64,000 nucleotides of DNA from Tubiluchus corallicola (Eukaryota > Priapulida > Priapulimorpha > Priapulimorphida > Tubiluchidae), in contig JAQGDQ010002386.1 of assembly GCA_030141605.1 (NCBI GenBank), forward strand, positions 1 to 64,000, written 5' to 3'. A program made the translations under genes and the position numbers. Shown one piece after another: positions 20,351 to 32,923 of this stretch (positions within the stretch are counted from its first letter, which is position 1; every line of letters starts with the position of its first letter). The notes under the pieces were generated by a model. The model was not told the DNA's origin and ran no database searches. It saw only the letters and a list, made by a program, of their open reading frames with translations.

Positions 20351-23300
20351 ATGGCGGCGTCCAGTCCTCAAAAACCTTGGGAAACTGCGTATCAAGGCAT
20401 TTCAGGGCTTACACCGAGTACATTAACGTCTACGTTAGTATATTTTTATGTGCAACATTTACTAAAATTTGGTGCGTTGTGTCATTGGTTACAGAAGGCG
20501 TAGCCGACTCGATAAGTCATTTATTTCACATTACATAGACATTTTATTTTTCTCCAATTTGCGTCACAAATTTTCGTTTTACAAAAAATAACTTTTGTCT
20601 GTGGAGATGGGGCGAGGAAAGACCGTAGGTCATCTACTCACTCACCCCTTATAATTTAATGTCGATGACAGAAAAAGCATTGATGACACAGGATGCAAAT
20701 AAACTAACAAAATAAAGCAATAACAAAAGCAGAATTATAAAAGCAAACATAACAACAATAGCATAAGCGAAAAAAAAGAATAAACAAACAGTGGTAAAAA
20801 TAAAATGATGATGAAATTAATCACAATGCCGTAATTTATGTAGATTTCTCATATTAAACGAATTTACACGAAATATTAGATACACATTTACAATAGTTTC
20901 ATGTAGTAGTAGTAGTAGTAGTTAATCTCCAGTAGTTATAATATAACTTTTGAGACAAATAGTTCTTCGACTGTAATTGCGACAAATTGCACATTTAATA
21001 GATTGTCATCAACACCTAGGTGACTCCACTGGCAAGTTTTCTCACTATAATATGTAATCCAGCATCCTTGTTATAGGCATGTTCCAATTAGCACGGTGAT
21101 TAAATTTCAATGGATGATGTTCATAGTGTCTATCTAATTTTGATTTAAATAAATTTACAGATGTTGCTGTTCTCACATCACAGGGCAATCTATTCCAGAT
21201 TTCTGGCATCGTACAAGAAAAATAGTCGTATTTACCAGTTTTGTGTGCAGTTCTTGATTTATGAAGAATAGGACCTGATCTTGCTGTACGATGTACTTCT
21301 AATTTAACAGGACAATCATCACAGCTGTAAACTCCAGATACATATTTGTATACATCAATTAGTTGGCCACGTAAACGTCTAAAAGCTAATGTAGTTAAAC
21401 CTATTCGTTTTAACTGACTTTCATACGTCAAGTTCATTAGTTCCGGTAACATGTTGAAAGCTCTCATTTGGACAGTTTCGACTGGGTCCACTATATATGC
21501 CCTAGGACTATTCCAAATACTACTTCCATACTCCACTTTTGATCGCACAAGTGCCACATATAGAAGCTTGAAAGTTTGCAGATCTAGGTACTTGAAATTC
21601 CTCCTTATTAAAGCATTGTTTCGTTTGGCACTCTTTATGATTTCTGCTATGTGATCTTTAAAATTTAGTTTATTATCAAGTAATAATCCAAGGTCTTTCT
21701 CACAAGCACTAAAGTCCAATTCTGCCGGAATGCCACTTGCATCATACATTTTGTATTTATATTCATATCCTGCTCCCACAGATACAACCTTACACTTGTT
21801 GGGATGGAACTGCATACCATTTTCAACTGCCCAATCACAGAGCCCTTCTAGATCCAATTGAAGATCATTACAGCTGGTAAAAGAATCAGATTCAGACCAG
21901 ATTTTGCTGTCGTCGGCAAAAAGACGAAGAGAATTACTCACACAACTAGGCAAGTCATTTATAAATACCACAAATAAACACGGACCTAATACCGAACCTT
22001 GCGCTACACCACTAGTAATCAAGGACTCAGTCGATTTGCAACCATCAACACACGTACATTGACTTCTATTTTCTAAGAAGTTTACTATCCACTGTAAAAC
22101 TGAACCAGTTATACCACAATTTTTAAGTTTTGCAAACAGAAAGTGATGAGGTACAACATCAAACGCCTTTTTCAGGTCCAGTAGTATTATATCAAAAGGC
22201 TTATTAGCATCTTTTAACTCAAACCATGCATCGTAACATTGTAACAGTTGGGTAACCGTTGTTCTACCCTTAACAAACCCATGTTGTTCTTCACAAATAA
22301 TGTTGTATCTTATCAGATGGTTCATTATATGTTTCCGCATGATTTTTTCTGTCACCTTATTAATTGTATTTAGTAAGCTAACTGGCCTGTAGTTCGATGG
22401 ATCTGACTTGTCCCCTTTTTTATGAATGGGAGTAACCTGTGCCACCTTCCATTGTCCAGGTAACTGACAATCAGCAAAAGACCTATCCAGTAAGGTGTAT
22501 ATAGGCTTAAAAAGCACAGTTCTACATTCATTTAAAATACGTGGATGGTAACTATCTGGAGCGGATTTGTTTACATTGAGATTTTGTAACTCATAAAGCA
22601 CCTCTTCTTCAGTTATGGAAACATTGCTGATATCAGGATATTGTTGCACTGTAGTTACTTCATAGTCAGAAGCGTTGGGACTAAATACACTAATGAAAAA
22701 ATCGTTCAAAATTTGTGCCTTCTCCTCTGAATCAGAGACAAGAATACCTTGGGAATTCTTCAGTGAATGAATTCTAGACTTTGGCTTCCGAAGCGCATTG
22801 ATATACTGCCAGAATGCCTTGGGATTACTCTTGCAATTACTTGCTAAAATACGTTCATATCTTTTTCTCGCAGTAGTTATAAGGTTTTTCACCACATTAC
22901 GCCTTGCAGCATACCGTTCATAAGAAAGTTTTGTTCTTCGTCTCTTCCAGTCAAAAAACAACTTTTCTTTCTCCTTAATACAGCCAAGCAACTGCTTAGT
23001 TAACCAAGGAGGCCGAGGTCGACTACTCTTATTATAAAAACTTGGATAGAAACTAGGCACATATTCATCAACAACTGACATGTACACATTATGAAATTTT
23101 GTCCACATATCATCAAGAGTAAGATTACTATTTAAAACATTAATCCAATCAACTTGGCTAAATGCATTACACATACTTTCATGTACAATATATAGGCTTT
23201 TATAGTGAAAGGGCCTACAATGAACATAATACAAATAAGCTTCTTATTGTTTCTGCAAAAGAAAAGCCTCACACACTGTTCACCTATGTACAAATGTGTT

Positions 23301-26300
23301 GTGGGCAATCAAAAAGCATGGCTTGTTAGATTGTCCCACACAGTGAAAGAAAAAAAGTAATAGAAATAATCAGGAAATTTAAAGTGAATCGTATGATAAA
23401 AAAACATTTAGTGCTTAAAATGGAATGATGTAATGAACGAAGCTCATATATAAGATGATATAAAAGATAGAAAGACTATTATTTATTAATAGTATGTAAA
23501 ATTAAGATAAGTTGAGTAAGATAACACCACTGTTTTGCCATTACTGTGAGGATGGATACTGATAGAAGTTTTGATTACTCACTGATACTTACTTAAGTTT
23601 TTTATCATTGCATTTTAAGTTTCAGTTTGTAAACTATAGCAGCTATGGATGTTGACACAGGGTATAAGAGTATATGGATTCGTTTTTAAATCTTCAGGAA
23701 TTCCAGAATCCCTCATCCACATGGAAATAATGTCCGGAATTACAGCTCCACTACAACTGTTAGTGGATCAGGTGGGGGTGACCAGCAGCCTCCACCACTT
23801 CCAACTCGACCAGCTCAGCAAGTGAATAGGTATTCCGGTTTTACTCCATATGGTACTGGTTTGGGAGGCATGTACTCACCATACAGTACAGGGTATGACA
23901 CATTCATTTTTGTTTATATTGGCAGTAAACGGCAAAGTATTATAATCAATTTTCATTGTGAAATTATTTTAACAATTATTAATTTTGTTTGTGGTTTTAT
24001 ACAGTTCGACTCACTGCAAGCCGCTATCCGTACTTACAACATTTACTTAATGTAGGTGGTTGTAGCAGTAACATAATAACGTAACAGAACTCAACTCATT
24101 ACAAAATAGTTACTCTTTCTCTTTATTTTGCACTATGGTTTTCAAACTGTGACAATAGTTTTTACATTCTCTGTTTGTGTCTATTTTTCAGACTTTATGG
24201 TGGTTATGGTGGATATTCAGGAATGTACAGCAATGGACTTTATGGTGGACCATATAATTCAGTTGGAGCTACTGACCAGAGTACCTTTGCCAGAGCAGCA
24301 GAGGAAAATTCGAGGTATCTATTTTCGCCATGTATTGAATTTATTTTTTCTTCATTCTCATTCGTACGAGTTGTTACTATGGTAATTTGATAATGCCATG
24401 TTTTTACAACCTACCATAGAGCTTTAAAGCAATGCATGATGCGTATTAACTGTTTCCAACTAGATGCAGAGCAACATAATTATTGGCTTCTTCCAACATT
24501 CCAAAAAAAATGGAAGAAGTAGTAACCAAAACTCACCTAACCAGGAAGCCAATTAACGACACTGGTCAACAGAAACATGAAAACTCGCTTAATCGTCTAA
24601 GCAATGACTGTTTCCCATCTGCATGATATAGTGTTCACATTCATCTGAATACTTGTCATGCATCACACGTTATAGATTGTGCATTAAATACATGTGGAAA
24701 CACTTCCAATACACACAATGTGTATGCAAATACAAACTGTAGTATACGCTCTATGCATCATGGACCATGCATCACACATTTACTTGTACATGGAGTGCGA
24801 CCTTTATGCATATTGAAGAAGCAATCATGCAGAACAATAAAACCTTGGTTTTGTTAGGAAACTATTCTGCTTAACCTTGCTTGGCTCACTATAACTTTGT
24901 TAGGCGAGTATGTTTTTATGTAAGTGGTAAAAATGAAATGATGAAGAAATAAAGTGAAATGCATTTGCCAAGACACAAAATTCTACGGATGCCTTCCAAT
25001 GGGAAAGCCTGTAGCATGAGAGTTAATGCCGCACCAGTTAATAGGCCTTTGTTTGTATCGGCGTTACATAATTGATAAGAGCTTGTCTATTTCCAAGCTG
25101 TTTTATAGCGCTGTTTTGGTCACTTATTTCAAACTGCATAGAGATAAACTGTATTTTGTTTATTATGCAATCTGCCAAATAAGCTATGTAGAAAAGAGAG
25201 AAAAGAACAGCAGAATAAAGGATTATCGCACAAAACAAAAAAATATCAAAACAATGATCTGAAGAACAAACTGCTTTTGCATCATTTGGATTTATATTTA
25301 GCTAAGGCGAAGCAAACCAAAGTGTTGAATTTTGATTTTTGAACTAGTTGTGGTATTGAATAAATTTCTAAGTAATGCATTCTGTTGTTATAGGCAAGCA
25401 TTTCAGTCTATAGAGTCAATTGTTCGAGCAGTTGGGTCTGTCAGTATGATGCTAGAATCGACTTTCAATGCCGTGTATAGTTCATTCCGAGCTGTTTTGG
25501 GTGTGGCTGACCACTTTTCCAGGTAGGTTATAATGGACAGCCATCAGTTGCCGATGTATGTTAGTTTTATTTGAAAATTTTTGCAGCATGCAATTTTGCA
25601 AAGGCCTACCTGAGTGTACCAAGTTTTACCCCGTCAGTGTTGTATGTCTAGTCCGCACAACTTGGTCAGGGTTTTTACTATGATGTCATTGCTTACAAAC
25701 TTCTTGCCATAGTAATTGCTAAGGTGTTGTTGTTACTATGTAGTCGTTGCCAAGAAGCAGTGTCTAACCCAAAATTCTTTAAAGTTTTTGCACTATAGTA
25801 ATCAAATTGTCTAAAGTTTTTACGTCAGTAACCAAATTTTCTAAAGTTTTGGCTCTAGTAACCAAATTTTTTAAGATTTTGCTCTAATAACCAAATTTTC
25901 TATACTTAAAGCTTTTGCGCTAGTAACCAAATTTTCTAAAGTGCACTAGTAACTATAATGTGATATTTTAGAGAATGCAATTAAGAATTAATAGAAAATC
26001 TTTAAATTTTATTTTCAAAAATTTTTGTGATTGGCCAATTGGTCAGATGCAACAGTGTGATTGGCTATCTCTGTAACTAAATAATGCTGTTTTAAATGCT
26101 ATTTTCAGTGCAATAAATGCTTCTTGTTGATGTTCACGTGCACTGTTTTGAGGTATTATATAAACACATGATGTGATTTTGTTTCTTTAGGACACATAAA
26201 TGTAAGAAAAGGGACATTTGACTGAATTTCAATTTCAAGATTCAGCTTTAGATGACAGTCATAAATTGCTTGTACAATATAGTTTGCAAACTGATTTGTT

Positions 26301-29300
26301 TGTTTACAAATATCCATTGGATATTTTTTGTTAGGCTCTGAATCTCATTTACTGTTGTAGAATGTGCAAACTCTTGTGTTTAGATTTGTGCTTGTTTGTT
26401 AATGTAAGGTACACATGTGAAGATGTGTATCTGTTTGCATTTAGATTATGTCTGACAATAATATAAAAATATTGTACACATATTTAATGATAAACAATGA
26501 TGAACAAAATAAGGCTTTAGGAAAGGTTCTCCAGTTGAATTACCATTAATAAATGTTTGCGAAATTTTAATTAAGTGTATGGAAAATAACTCGATTACTG
26601 TTGGTATATTTTGTGATCTCTCTAAAGCCTTCGATACCATTGACCATGTTATATTACACGATAAGTTATCTTTCTATCTTGATAACCATAAGCAGTGCAT
26701 CAGATGTAATAATTATACCTCAACTGAACTCTCCGTAAATTGTGGTGTTCCTCAGGGTTCTGTTTTAGGACCACTTTTATTTTTGATTTATATCAACGAT
26801 ATAAAAAACATTTTTAGTTGTCATAATATTATTCAGTTTACTGATGACACCACACTCTTTTTCAATTTCATTCATTTCAGCATTACTAACATAAATAATA
26901 GTTTAAAAGCCAACAAATTATCTCTTAATCCCACTAAAACTAAGTACATTCTATTTCGATTCCTTTACATTGTAGTCTTTATATTGATGGCCTTCCTATA
27001 GAAGGTGTTCAATTTACCAGATTTTTAGGTGTAGTTTTGCATCTGGACTGCTGGACTGGAACTCTCATATAAAAATGATTAGTCTAAAAATAGCCAAAAA
27101 TATAGGTATTATGTCCCATATTAAATACAATTTGTCCAAATCACATATACTTACTGTTTATTATTCTTTATTCTATCCTTATTTAAATTATGTTAGTTCC
27201 CTTTGGGGAATCACATACGCGACAAATCTTAACCCTTTACATTGACTTCAAAGAAAATTTCTTCGTTTGTATTTCAGATGAAATGAATTCACCCCAGTAT
27301 TTAACTCTTTAAACAATGTAACATCTTGTCTATTGATAACATAGTGTTTAATAATATTGCAATTTTCATGTTAAAACTAATAGCAAATTATTACACAAGT
27401 TCTTCAAAAATCCTATCAAACTGAATGCAAGATTTCATACTCCACGATTTAATCAATACTTTCTTCCATATGTCCGAAAGTTGCCAAGTATTCATTTCCT
27501 TTGCTGGGCCATTAATTTGGAACTATCTACCTAATCATATAAAATCAGAACATAGTATTTGTAAATATAAAAAAGCCTCAAACTCTTTATTATGAACCAT
27601 AATCCAAACATTTATCATCTGTAATGTTTCATATCACACTCAAAGATGAACAAGAATGGATTATACTCCATAACAAGAAGAGGTGAAAGAAACTTTGTAG
27701 GCAGGTGGACATAATCTCACTCCTCTCACCATTTGCAGTTGTGTTTGCCTTGCTGATTTATTTACATTTATTACGTTTTTATTAGCTCATGTGAATCGAA
27801 TTCTCTACTTTTTTATTTTTTTCTTCTCTCACTTTCATATTACATTTTTCATATCCCTTCACTTTTCATACTCCTTTTCTTCCCATTAACCACCTTTTAT
27901 TCTTGCATCTATGCTTTTCTTTCTATTTGCCATATTGGGGCTGACTTCTACAAGTTTTCTTTTTGGACAGCCCCAATAATCCATTAATCAACTTTATTAT
28001 TTACATGCTTGTTTCTTTTAATTTGGTATTTTGTATTTTCACCATATTTATGTGTTATTTGGTCATGGCAAATGGAATAAAATAAACTAAACTATTTATG
28101 CATTTTTGTTTAATGGCCATTATAAAAAGTGCAGTGTAGAGGAGTTGAATATGATGGAAGGGAAATTGAAGGAATTAAATTTAAGCTTTATTATAAAGTT
28201 GTTATGCAGTTTTATTGTTGTATTCTCTAGGTTAAAATTACATTTTACCCAGATTCTTTCCGCTGTGGCACTCATACGAACATTAAAATGGCTGTGGAGG
28301 CGTCTGCTGGTCTTGCTAAGGTTCCGACCACCAGGTCTTCCAGAAGATGCATGGGCTGATGCAGTTGGGAGTCTGAGTGCTGCTGATGCTTTACCATTTG
28401 ACTCATATGATAGGTAATTACTAAATCAGATATTTAGAGACAGATATTACTAGAGATATTACTAGAGACAGAAACAGCCAAGCATTTTAGCTTAAAAATA
28501 GGATAGTGCTCTTCTCAGATTAGCCATGGTCATAATCGTAAAAGAAGTTAAAATGCCCATAAATCTCAAAAAATTCTTTATTTTTTCTTTGGAAGCTTTC
28601 GTCCTCTCGGACTTCATCAGCTGCACAGAAAGATACAATAATAAAAAATTACAAATTTTACTTTTTCTTTTTCTTTATTTTTAATTCAGCCTCCTCATGC
28701 TTTTTGTACACTTTATTTTACTGACATTGCACATCATTATTTTATATGTAGCTTCATCTGTAATTTTTTATTATTATATCTTTCTGTGCAGCTGATGAAG
28801 TCCAAGAGGACGAAAACTTCTGAAGAAAAAATAAAGATTTTTTTGAGATTTCTAGCCAAGCATTTTATTAAGTTCATTATTTTGTTTCAAACTGTCAAAA
28901 ATTTCCTTTTTTTCAAATTGCTTTAGACTACAATTAATTAAAATATAACGGTGTTCCTGTGTTTTTCTCTATTATCTAATGTGATTAATCTGTTTGGCCC
29001 AAAACGCTGTAAATGTATTTATGTCAGAATGGCAAGATTATCACTAGAACGCTGATGCTAACACACCACAAATATTTTAAGAATCAGCACATTTTATTTG
29101 ATCTAAGGCTGTGGGTCCCTGGCGAGCTTCCTTAACGTGAAAATTTAACATTATCAGAACAGATAGACAAACAATCAATTAGGTGTAAACTCAATATTAT
29201 TTAACGTAAGAAAAACACATTTGAGAAATAAGTAACAAAGATATATTAAGAATTATTGTTTAGCTACTGTCTTTAATTTTAACCGGGATTTTTAAATGTA

Positions 29301-32300
29301 CCACAAAACAGCATAAACTGTACTTATCGTGAGTCTCTGTGCACACGTTGGCTAGCTAGCTTAACCTCGTCACTGTCGCTGTCGAGGCAGTAGATGGCAC
29401 TACTATGCTTGCCTGAGAGATAATAATTACATAGATAAACAAAATAAGTATTTCGCTTAATAATGCAAAATTAAACTCATTGGCACTACTCCGCTTAATT
29501 TAGCAAACCTAATTGTAGAAATTTAATTAGTACGATAAAATGAGAGCACTATTGTATAGGGCTGTCACATCTAACAATTTATGAAAAAAATGGAGTGTTT
29601 GCTTGGTCATTTCTGACATGCCTTGTATTTTATATTATCAAATTGGCATTTCTTTAATACAGCAAGAAGTCGAGCTGGCCAATCATCATGTTTTTTGCTG
29701 TTGCGTTTGGTGGACCTTGGCTAATATGGAAATTGCTCAAATCAGTGTGTGATACAGATAACAAAGGTAAGCAACTTTGTTCAGAAACATACTTTTCTGA
29801 AGCTGAATAATGGCAAGCTGGTTAGTTACAGTTGTATGGCGTGTTTTATATCAATTACATTTTGGTACAAATTCAGTGAACTTTAGTTCCATCAATTAGG
29901 AAGTTGCACATATTAATAAAATTGCTGTATGAATGACAGTCAAACACCTGAAAGCAATGATTATTTAGGATTTGTAATAAGTACCATAGTTCAACTTCTT
30001 TGTGATATAATGTGGCAAAACAATTAATTTGGCGACATCTCAAAGAGGAGTGAGTATACCATAATTAAGCAATAGTAGTAGATGTTGTAAATGTTCTAAG
30101 AAGCATGCAACTCTTGTTTCATATTTTGTTACGCACATTTTCTGCAGATTTAAAATTGAAACAACTTTTTTAATTTAAACATAATTTTATTGGTTAAGTT
30201 TTTTTTAAAGATAAAGGCTGGGAATCTGGTAAAGGTGATCATTTTGTTGCACGTGCAGAGTACAATTTCTTGTCTGCTCAAGAAGACGAAGTTGCATTTA
30301 GAGCTGGACAGTATTTGAATGTTGCACCAAAAGGTTTGTGCAAGTTTTCATTTTTGTGTGACAGTTCTGTGAATTTTATTTAGCTAGCTAAAGATGTGGT
30401 GTTTTACCAATTGCCTAATTTTTGTGAAAATGTGAGAACTATAATTTGTCTTCACCCTTTGTTTCATTTATATAGCAGTTAGATGGTCAAGTTGCATTTT
30501 AGATTTAATGAGTAAAGATTATTTAAACAAATCTCCTATTGATCTCTCCTTGATCTCCTATTTTGATCATATGAATGAAATTTACATTATCTGTAGTAAA
30601 CTGATTTCCAGATACATTGTATCAGAAAATGTTGTAAAAACAAACCTTGTTATACCGCCCATCATTATAATGCCAACTTTTGGCTTTTCCAGATTTCCAT
30701 AATATATCATATAGGGAATACCGCCAACGTCGCTTTTGCCATCTGTCACCGTATCTGCTGTGCAGGAGTGTATTCTACATAATAAATCTACCCCGTTATA
30801 ATGTCAGCCAAAATAAAGCATAGTGAATTGCTGCCGGAAAACAGCCGTTGCTTTGTGAAAACAGTGATCTCTGATAAAAAAACTGTTTCGGTGTTTAGAT
30901 TAAAATTTAGCTAGGTTTCATAACAAGTTACTGTACAAAAGTGAATGTTGAGGTTTTGAACAAGGAACATGCATTTTAAGAATGCAAGAGTTCTAAAGTT
31001 CAGTGCTGAACTGATGTAAATTTAACACCCGTTAAAGCTGCTCAATTTATGTGTCACAGTTACTTTAGAGCCTTAATTGTCAAGTAATGTTATGTTGGAC
31101 GCATGGACAGCTTGGTTGCATATTTCTCTTATCAGCAGTTGGCCAATTACCAGTCTATTTCACAAGATTGCTTCTGCATGTTGTGTTACGTAAGTTTTGC
31201 AAGGTGCCACTGTAGAATTACACCTGTTTTGTTAATGTTTCAAAAACATGCAGTATAACACATGTATTGTTGTAGGTATAATAATACTATTTATCACATA
31301 CAAAGTTAACAAGGAAATAAAATCGAGGCTGCACAGTAGAATGTCTTTAATGTTTAATGAACATTGTCTTATTGTCAACCCTGCTATAACACCACATTTA
31401 GTAGTGCCCCAGACCTGGCATTATAATAATGTTTAATTGTATTTCAAATATCCATTTTTCCTGATGTTTATCCCAGACTTTTCTTTGCTCATAGAATTGC
31501 AGCCCAGGGTACGAGGATGGCTTCTTGCCAGTGCAGATGGCCAAAAGACTGGTCTTATTCCAGCAAACTACGTTAAAGTTTTGGGAAAACGGAAAGGTCG
31601 AGCAAATACATCTTCTCCAACGCAGGTAATGATGGCCACAAGTGGCTCTATTAGTAGTTATAATTATCTTTTTTCAATAGTTTATAATTCCAGCTAGGGT
31701 AAGATTCTGAACTGGGGATTGTACATGATAAAACTATTTGAATTAACTAACTCTAAAATGTATTTTCAACAAACCGTTATTATTAAATAGATACTTTCTC
31801 TGTTGCTTTAGTGTGAAAATAATATGCAAAGATTGTGAGAAAGTAGATTACAACTAACTACTAAACAGTGGCAAATGTTGCACACGTTAAGTGTTTTGTC
31901 ATTGCTGTTAATATTATTATTATTAGGACTTCGTTCTTCTGTTTGTTTTTTTCCTTTATACACTGTTGTGCAATAAAGAGTATGTTCGTTTGCGTAAGCC
32001 CAACAACAACTTTTTTTCGAAAACGAATCATTTGATTTACAGGGGTGGTCATATAACCTTTGTGACATTGAACAGTCTTTTTGCTGACACTTGCCTTGCC
32101 AACATTCAGTAAATACATATATTTTCTTGAGATGTGCAGGTATATTCTTACGAAAAGTTCCTGCATTTTCCACAAGCTAGATAACAGCAAACTTAGCATC
32201 TGTATTTAAGCCTTAGCAACTGCAAAAAAGAAGTCCCAAGTTCCAGAGCTACTACTACATTTGCAAATGTGCATCATTTATTTTCTACTAATGGAGAAAT

Positions 32301-32923
32301 AAAATTACTGTTTACTGTAAACATTGAGTGAGAAACGGACAGTGACCTCCCCATTTAATATCTGTTGACATGTCGATGCGGTGGCACTATTTATCGCTCT
32401 CCCAAATTTTGTTTTTGGGAGAAGTGGTGATAAAAATGCAAAGAAGTAGTGAAGGCATGAACATAGCCATAACTGAAAATAAAACAATATATTACATTCA
32501 CTGATGTACAATCAGTATAGTGATATTTGTGCTTTAATGCTTGTGTTATGTCGTCAGGTAGGCAAGGCGCATATGAGGAATCCATGACTAATGGTAATGC
32601 TGGGTTGGATCAAGTGCAGGTACAGGAGATACAAATAGGCCGACGATGTGTATACCATGCTCATGTTAAAAATTATGATTCTCCTTTAGGCACTACTCAA
32701 TGGTATTTTCTTGCAGGCTCAGCCATCAGCTTTGCAGCTGCAGCAGCCGGTTGCAAGTATCCAAAGCCCCAGTCAAGTGAACCTAGATGAATATTTTGAG
32801 AACCCATCACCAGAAAGCGACAGACCAGGAACCATGCAAGCAAGCAACACGATCGCAGAGCTTACAGATACCCAAAGTAAAAACACTGAACTGAATGTGC
32901 TGGCAGCCGACATGCTTAAATGA
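20351..32923 (+). CDS. PEX13: Peroxin 13, peroxisomal import docking protein
   Basis: Nine exons: 20351-20433, 23698-23892, 24192-24314, 25394-25522, 28231-28413, 29663-29766, 30211-30333, 31495-31625 and 32717-32923. All borders are GT-AG and all phases join, giving 425 residues (human PEX13 has 403). PEX13 sits in the peroxisomal membrane with PEX14 and docks cargo-loaded PEX5. The start MAASSPQKPWET matches the conserved PEX13 N-terminus. A Gly/Tyr-rich region (YGGYGGYSG) follows, then FQSIESIV and SMMLESTFNAVYSSFRAVL, two membrane segments in exons 5 and 6 (FFAVAFGGPWLIWKLL), and a C-terminal SH3 domain (ARAEYNFLSAQEDEV to GLIPANYVKVLG, about residues 280-345) that binds PEX5/PEX14 in other species. 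Introns 1 and 4 contain LINEs. A possible extra small exon near 32562-32618 was not used because it brings a stop in the required phase. Confidence 0.93.
20527..23234 (-). mobile_element. CR1/jockey-like LINE in PEX13 intron 1, intact RT frame
   Basis: A 5'-truncated non-LTR retrotransposon lying antisense inside intron 1 of PEX13. It keeps one long open frame (21045-23234) and a 3' untranslated part reaching about 20527, where it ends next to ACATAGACAT. The related fragment at 8838-9230 shows the full (CTATGT)n tail. The endonuclease is lost by truncation. An uninterrupted frame of 729 codons points to a fairly recent insertion. Confidence 0.85.
21045..23234 (-). CDS. LINE reverse transcriptase (5'-truncated, uninterrupted)
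   Basis: 729 codons from the linker after the endonuclease through the polymerase to the C-terminus. Seen in order: RPPWLTKQLL and NPKAFWQYIN (linker), VTPIHKKGDKSDPSNYRPVS, ILLDLKKAFDVVPHHFLFAKL with the first catalytic Asp, GVAQGSVLGPCLFVVFINDL, and RLFADDSKIW. The catalytic loop is FADD in place of the more common YADD. EKDLGLLLDNKLNF and the final WNRLPCDVRTATSVNLFKSK are typical of CR1/jockey-type LINEs. The first Met is probably not a natural start because the element is truncated. Transcription is opposite to PEX13. Confidence 0.85.
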   Translation of the reverse strand: MYYVHCRPFHYKSLYIVHESMCNAFSQVDWINVLNSNLTLDDMWTKFHNVYMSVVDEYVPSFYPSFYNKSSRPRPPWLTKQLLGCIKEKEKLFFDWKRRRTKLSYERYAARRNVVKNLITTARKRYERILASNCKSNPKAFWQYINALRKPKSRIHSLKNSQGILVSDSEEKAQILNDFFISVFSPNASDYEVTTVQQYPDISNVSITEEEVLYELQNLNVNKSAPDSYHPRILNECRTVLFKPIYTLLDRSFADCQLPGQWKVAQVTPIHKKGDKSDPSNYRPVSLLNTINKVTEKIMRKHIMNHLIRYNIICEEQHGFVKGRTTVTQLLQCYDAWFELKDANKPFDIILLDLKKAFDVVPHHFLFAKLKNCGITGSVLQWIVNFLENRSQCTCVDGCKSTESLITSGVAQGSVLGPCLFVVFINDLPSCVSNSLRLFADDSKIWSESDSFTSCNDLQLDLEGLCDWAVENGMQFHPNKCKVVSVGAGYEYKYKMYDASGIPAELDFSACEKDLGLLLDNKLNFKDHIAEIIKSAKRNNALIRRNFKYLDLQTFKLLYVALVRSKVEYGSSIWNSPRAYIVDPVETVQMRAFNMLPELMNLTYESQLKRIGLTTLAFRRLRGQLIDVYKYVSGVYSCDDCPVKLEVHRTARSGPILHKSRTAHKTGKYDYFSCTMPEIWNRLPCDVRTATSVNLFKSKLDRHYEHHPLKFNHRANWNMPITRMLDYIL
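25775..25950. repeat. Degenerate ~31-bp tandem repeat
   Basis: Five or six imperfect copies of a unit containing AACCAAATTTTCTAAAG and TTTTGCTCTAGT in PEX13 intron 4. Copies vary in length and have many substitutions. Confidence 0.65.
26430..28090 (+). mobile_element. Decayed LINE in PEX13 intron 4
   Basis: Reverse-transcriptase remnants on the + strand. FCDLSKAFDTIDHVILHDKL, CGVPQGSVLGPLLFLIYIND and QFTDDTTLFF (a YADD position altered to FTDD) fall in one open frame (26579-27001). Later stretches such as the SLWGITYATNL type follow in shifted frames. It ends with ATGGCAAATGGAATAAAATAAACTAAAC near 28090. It is transcribed in the same direction as PEX13 but is interrupted by frameshifts and stops, so it is a dead copy. 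Domain order fits L2/CR1-type LINEs. Confidence 0.75.
28561..28850. mobile_element. Foldback/MITE element in PEX13 intron 5
   Basis: About 90 bases at 28561-28652 are repeated inverted at 28761-28850. The arms begin AAATCTCAAAAAA and end TTTTTTGAGATTT and share CATCAGCTGCACAGAAAGAT in opposite orientation, with a few mismatches. The 108-base loop is AT-rich with no coding content. A direct repeat AGCCAAGCATTTTA lies near 28475 and 28855 outside the arms. Confidence 0.75.
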
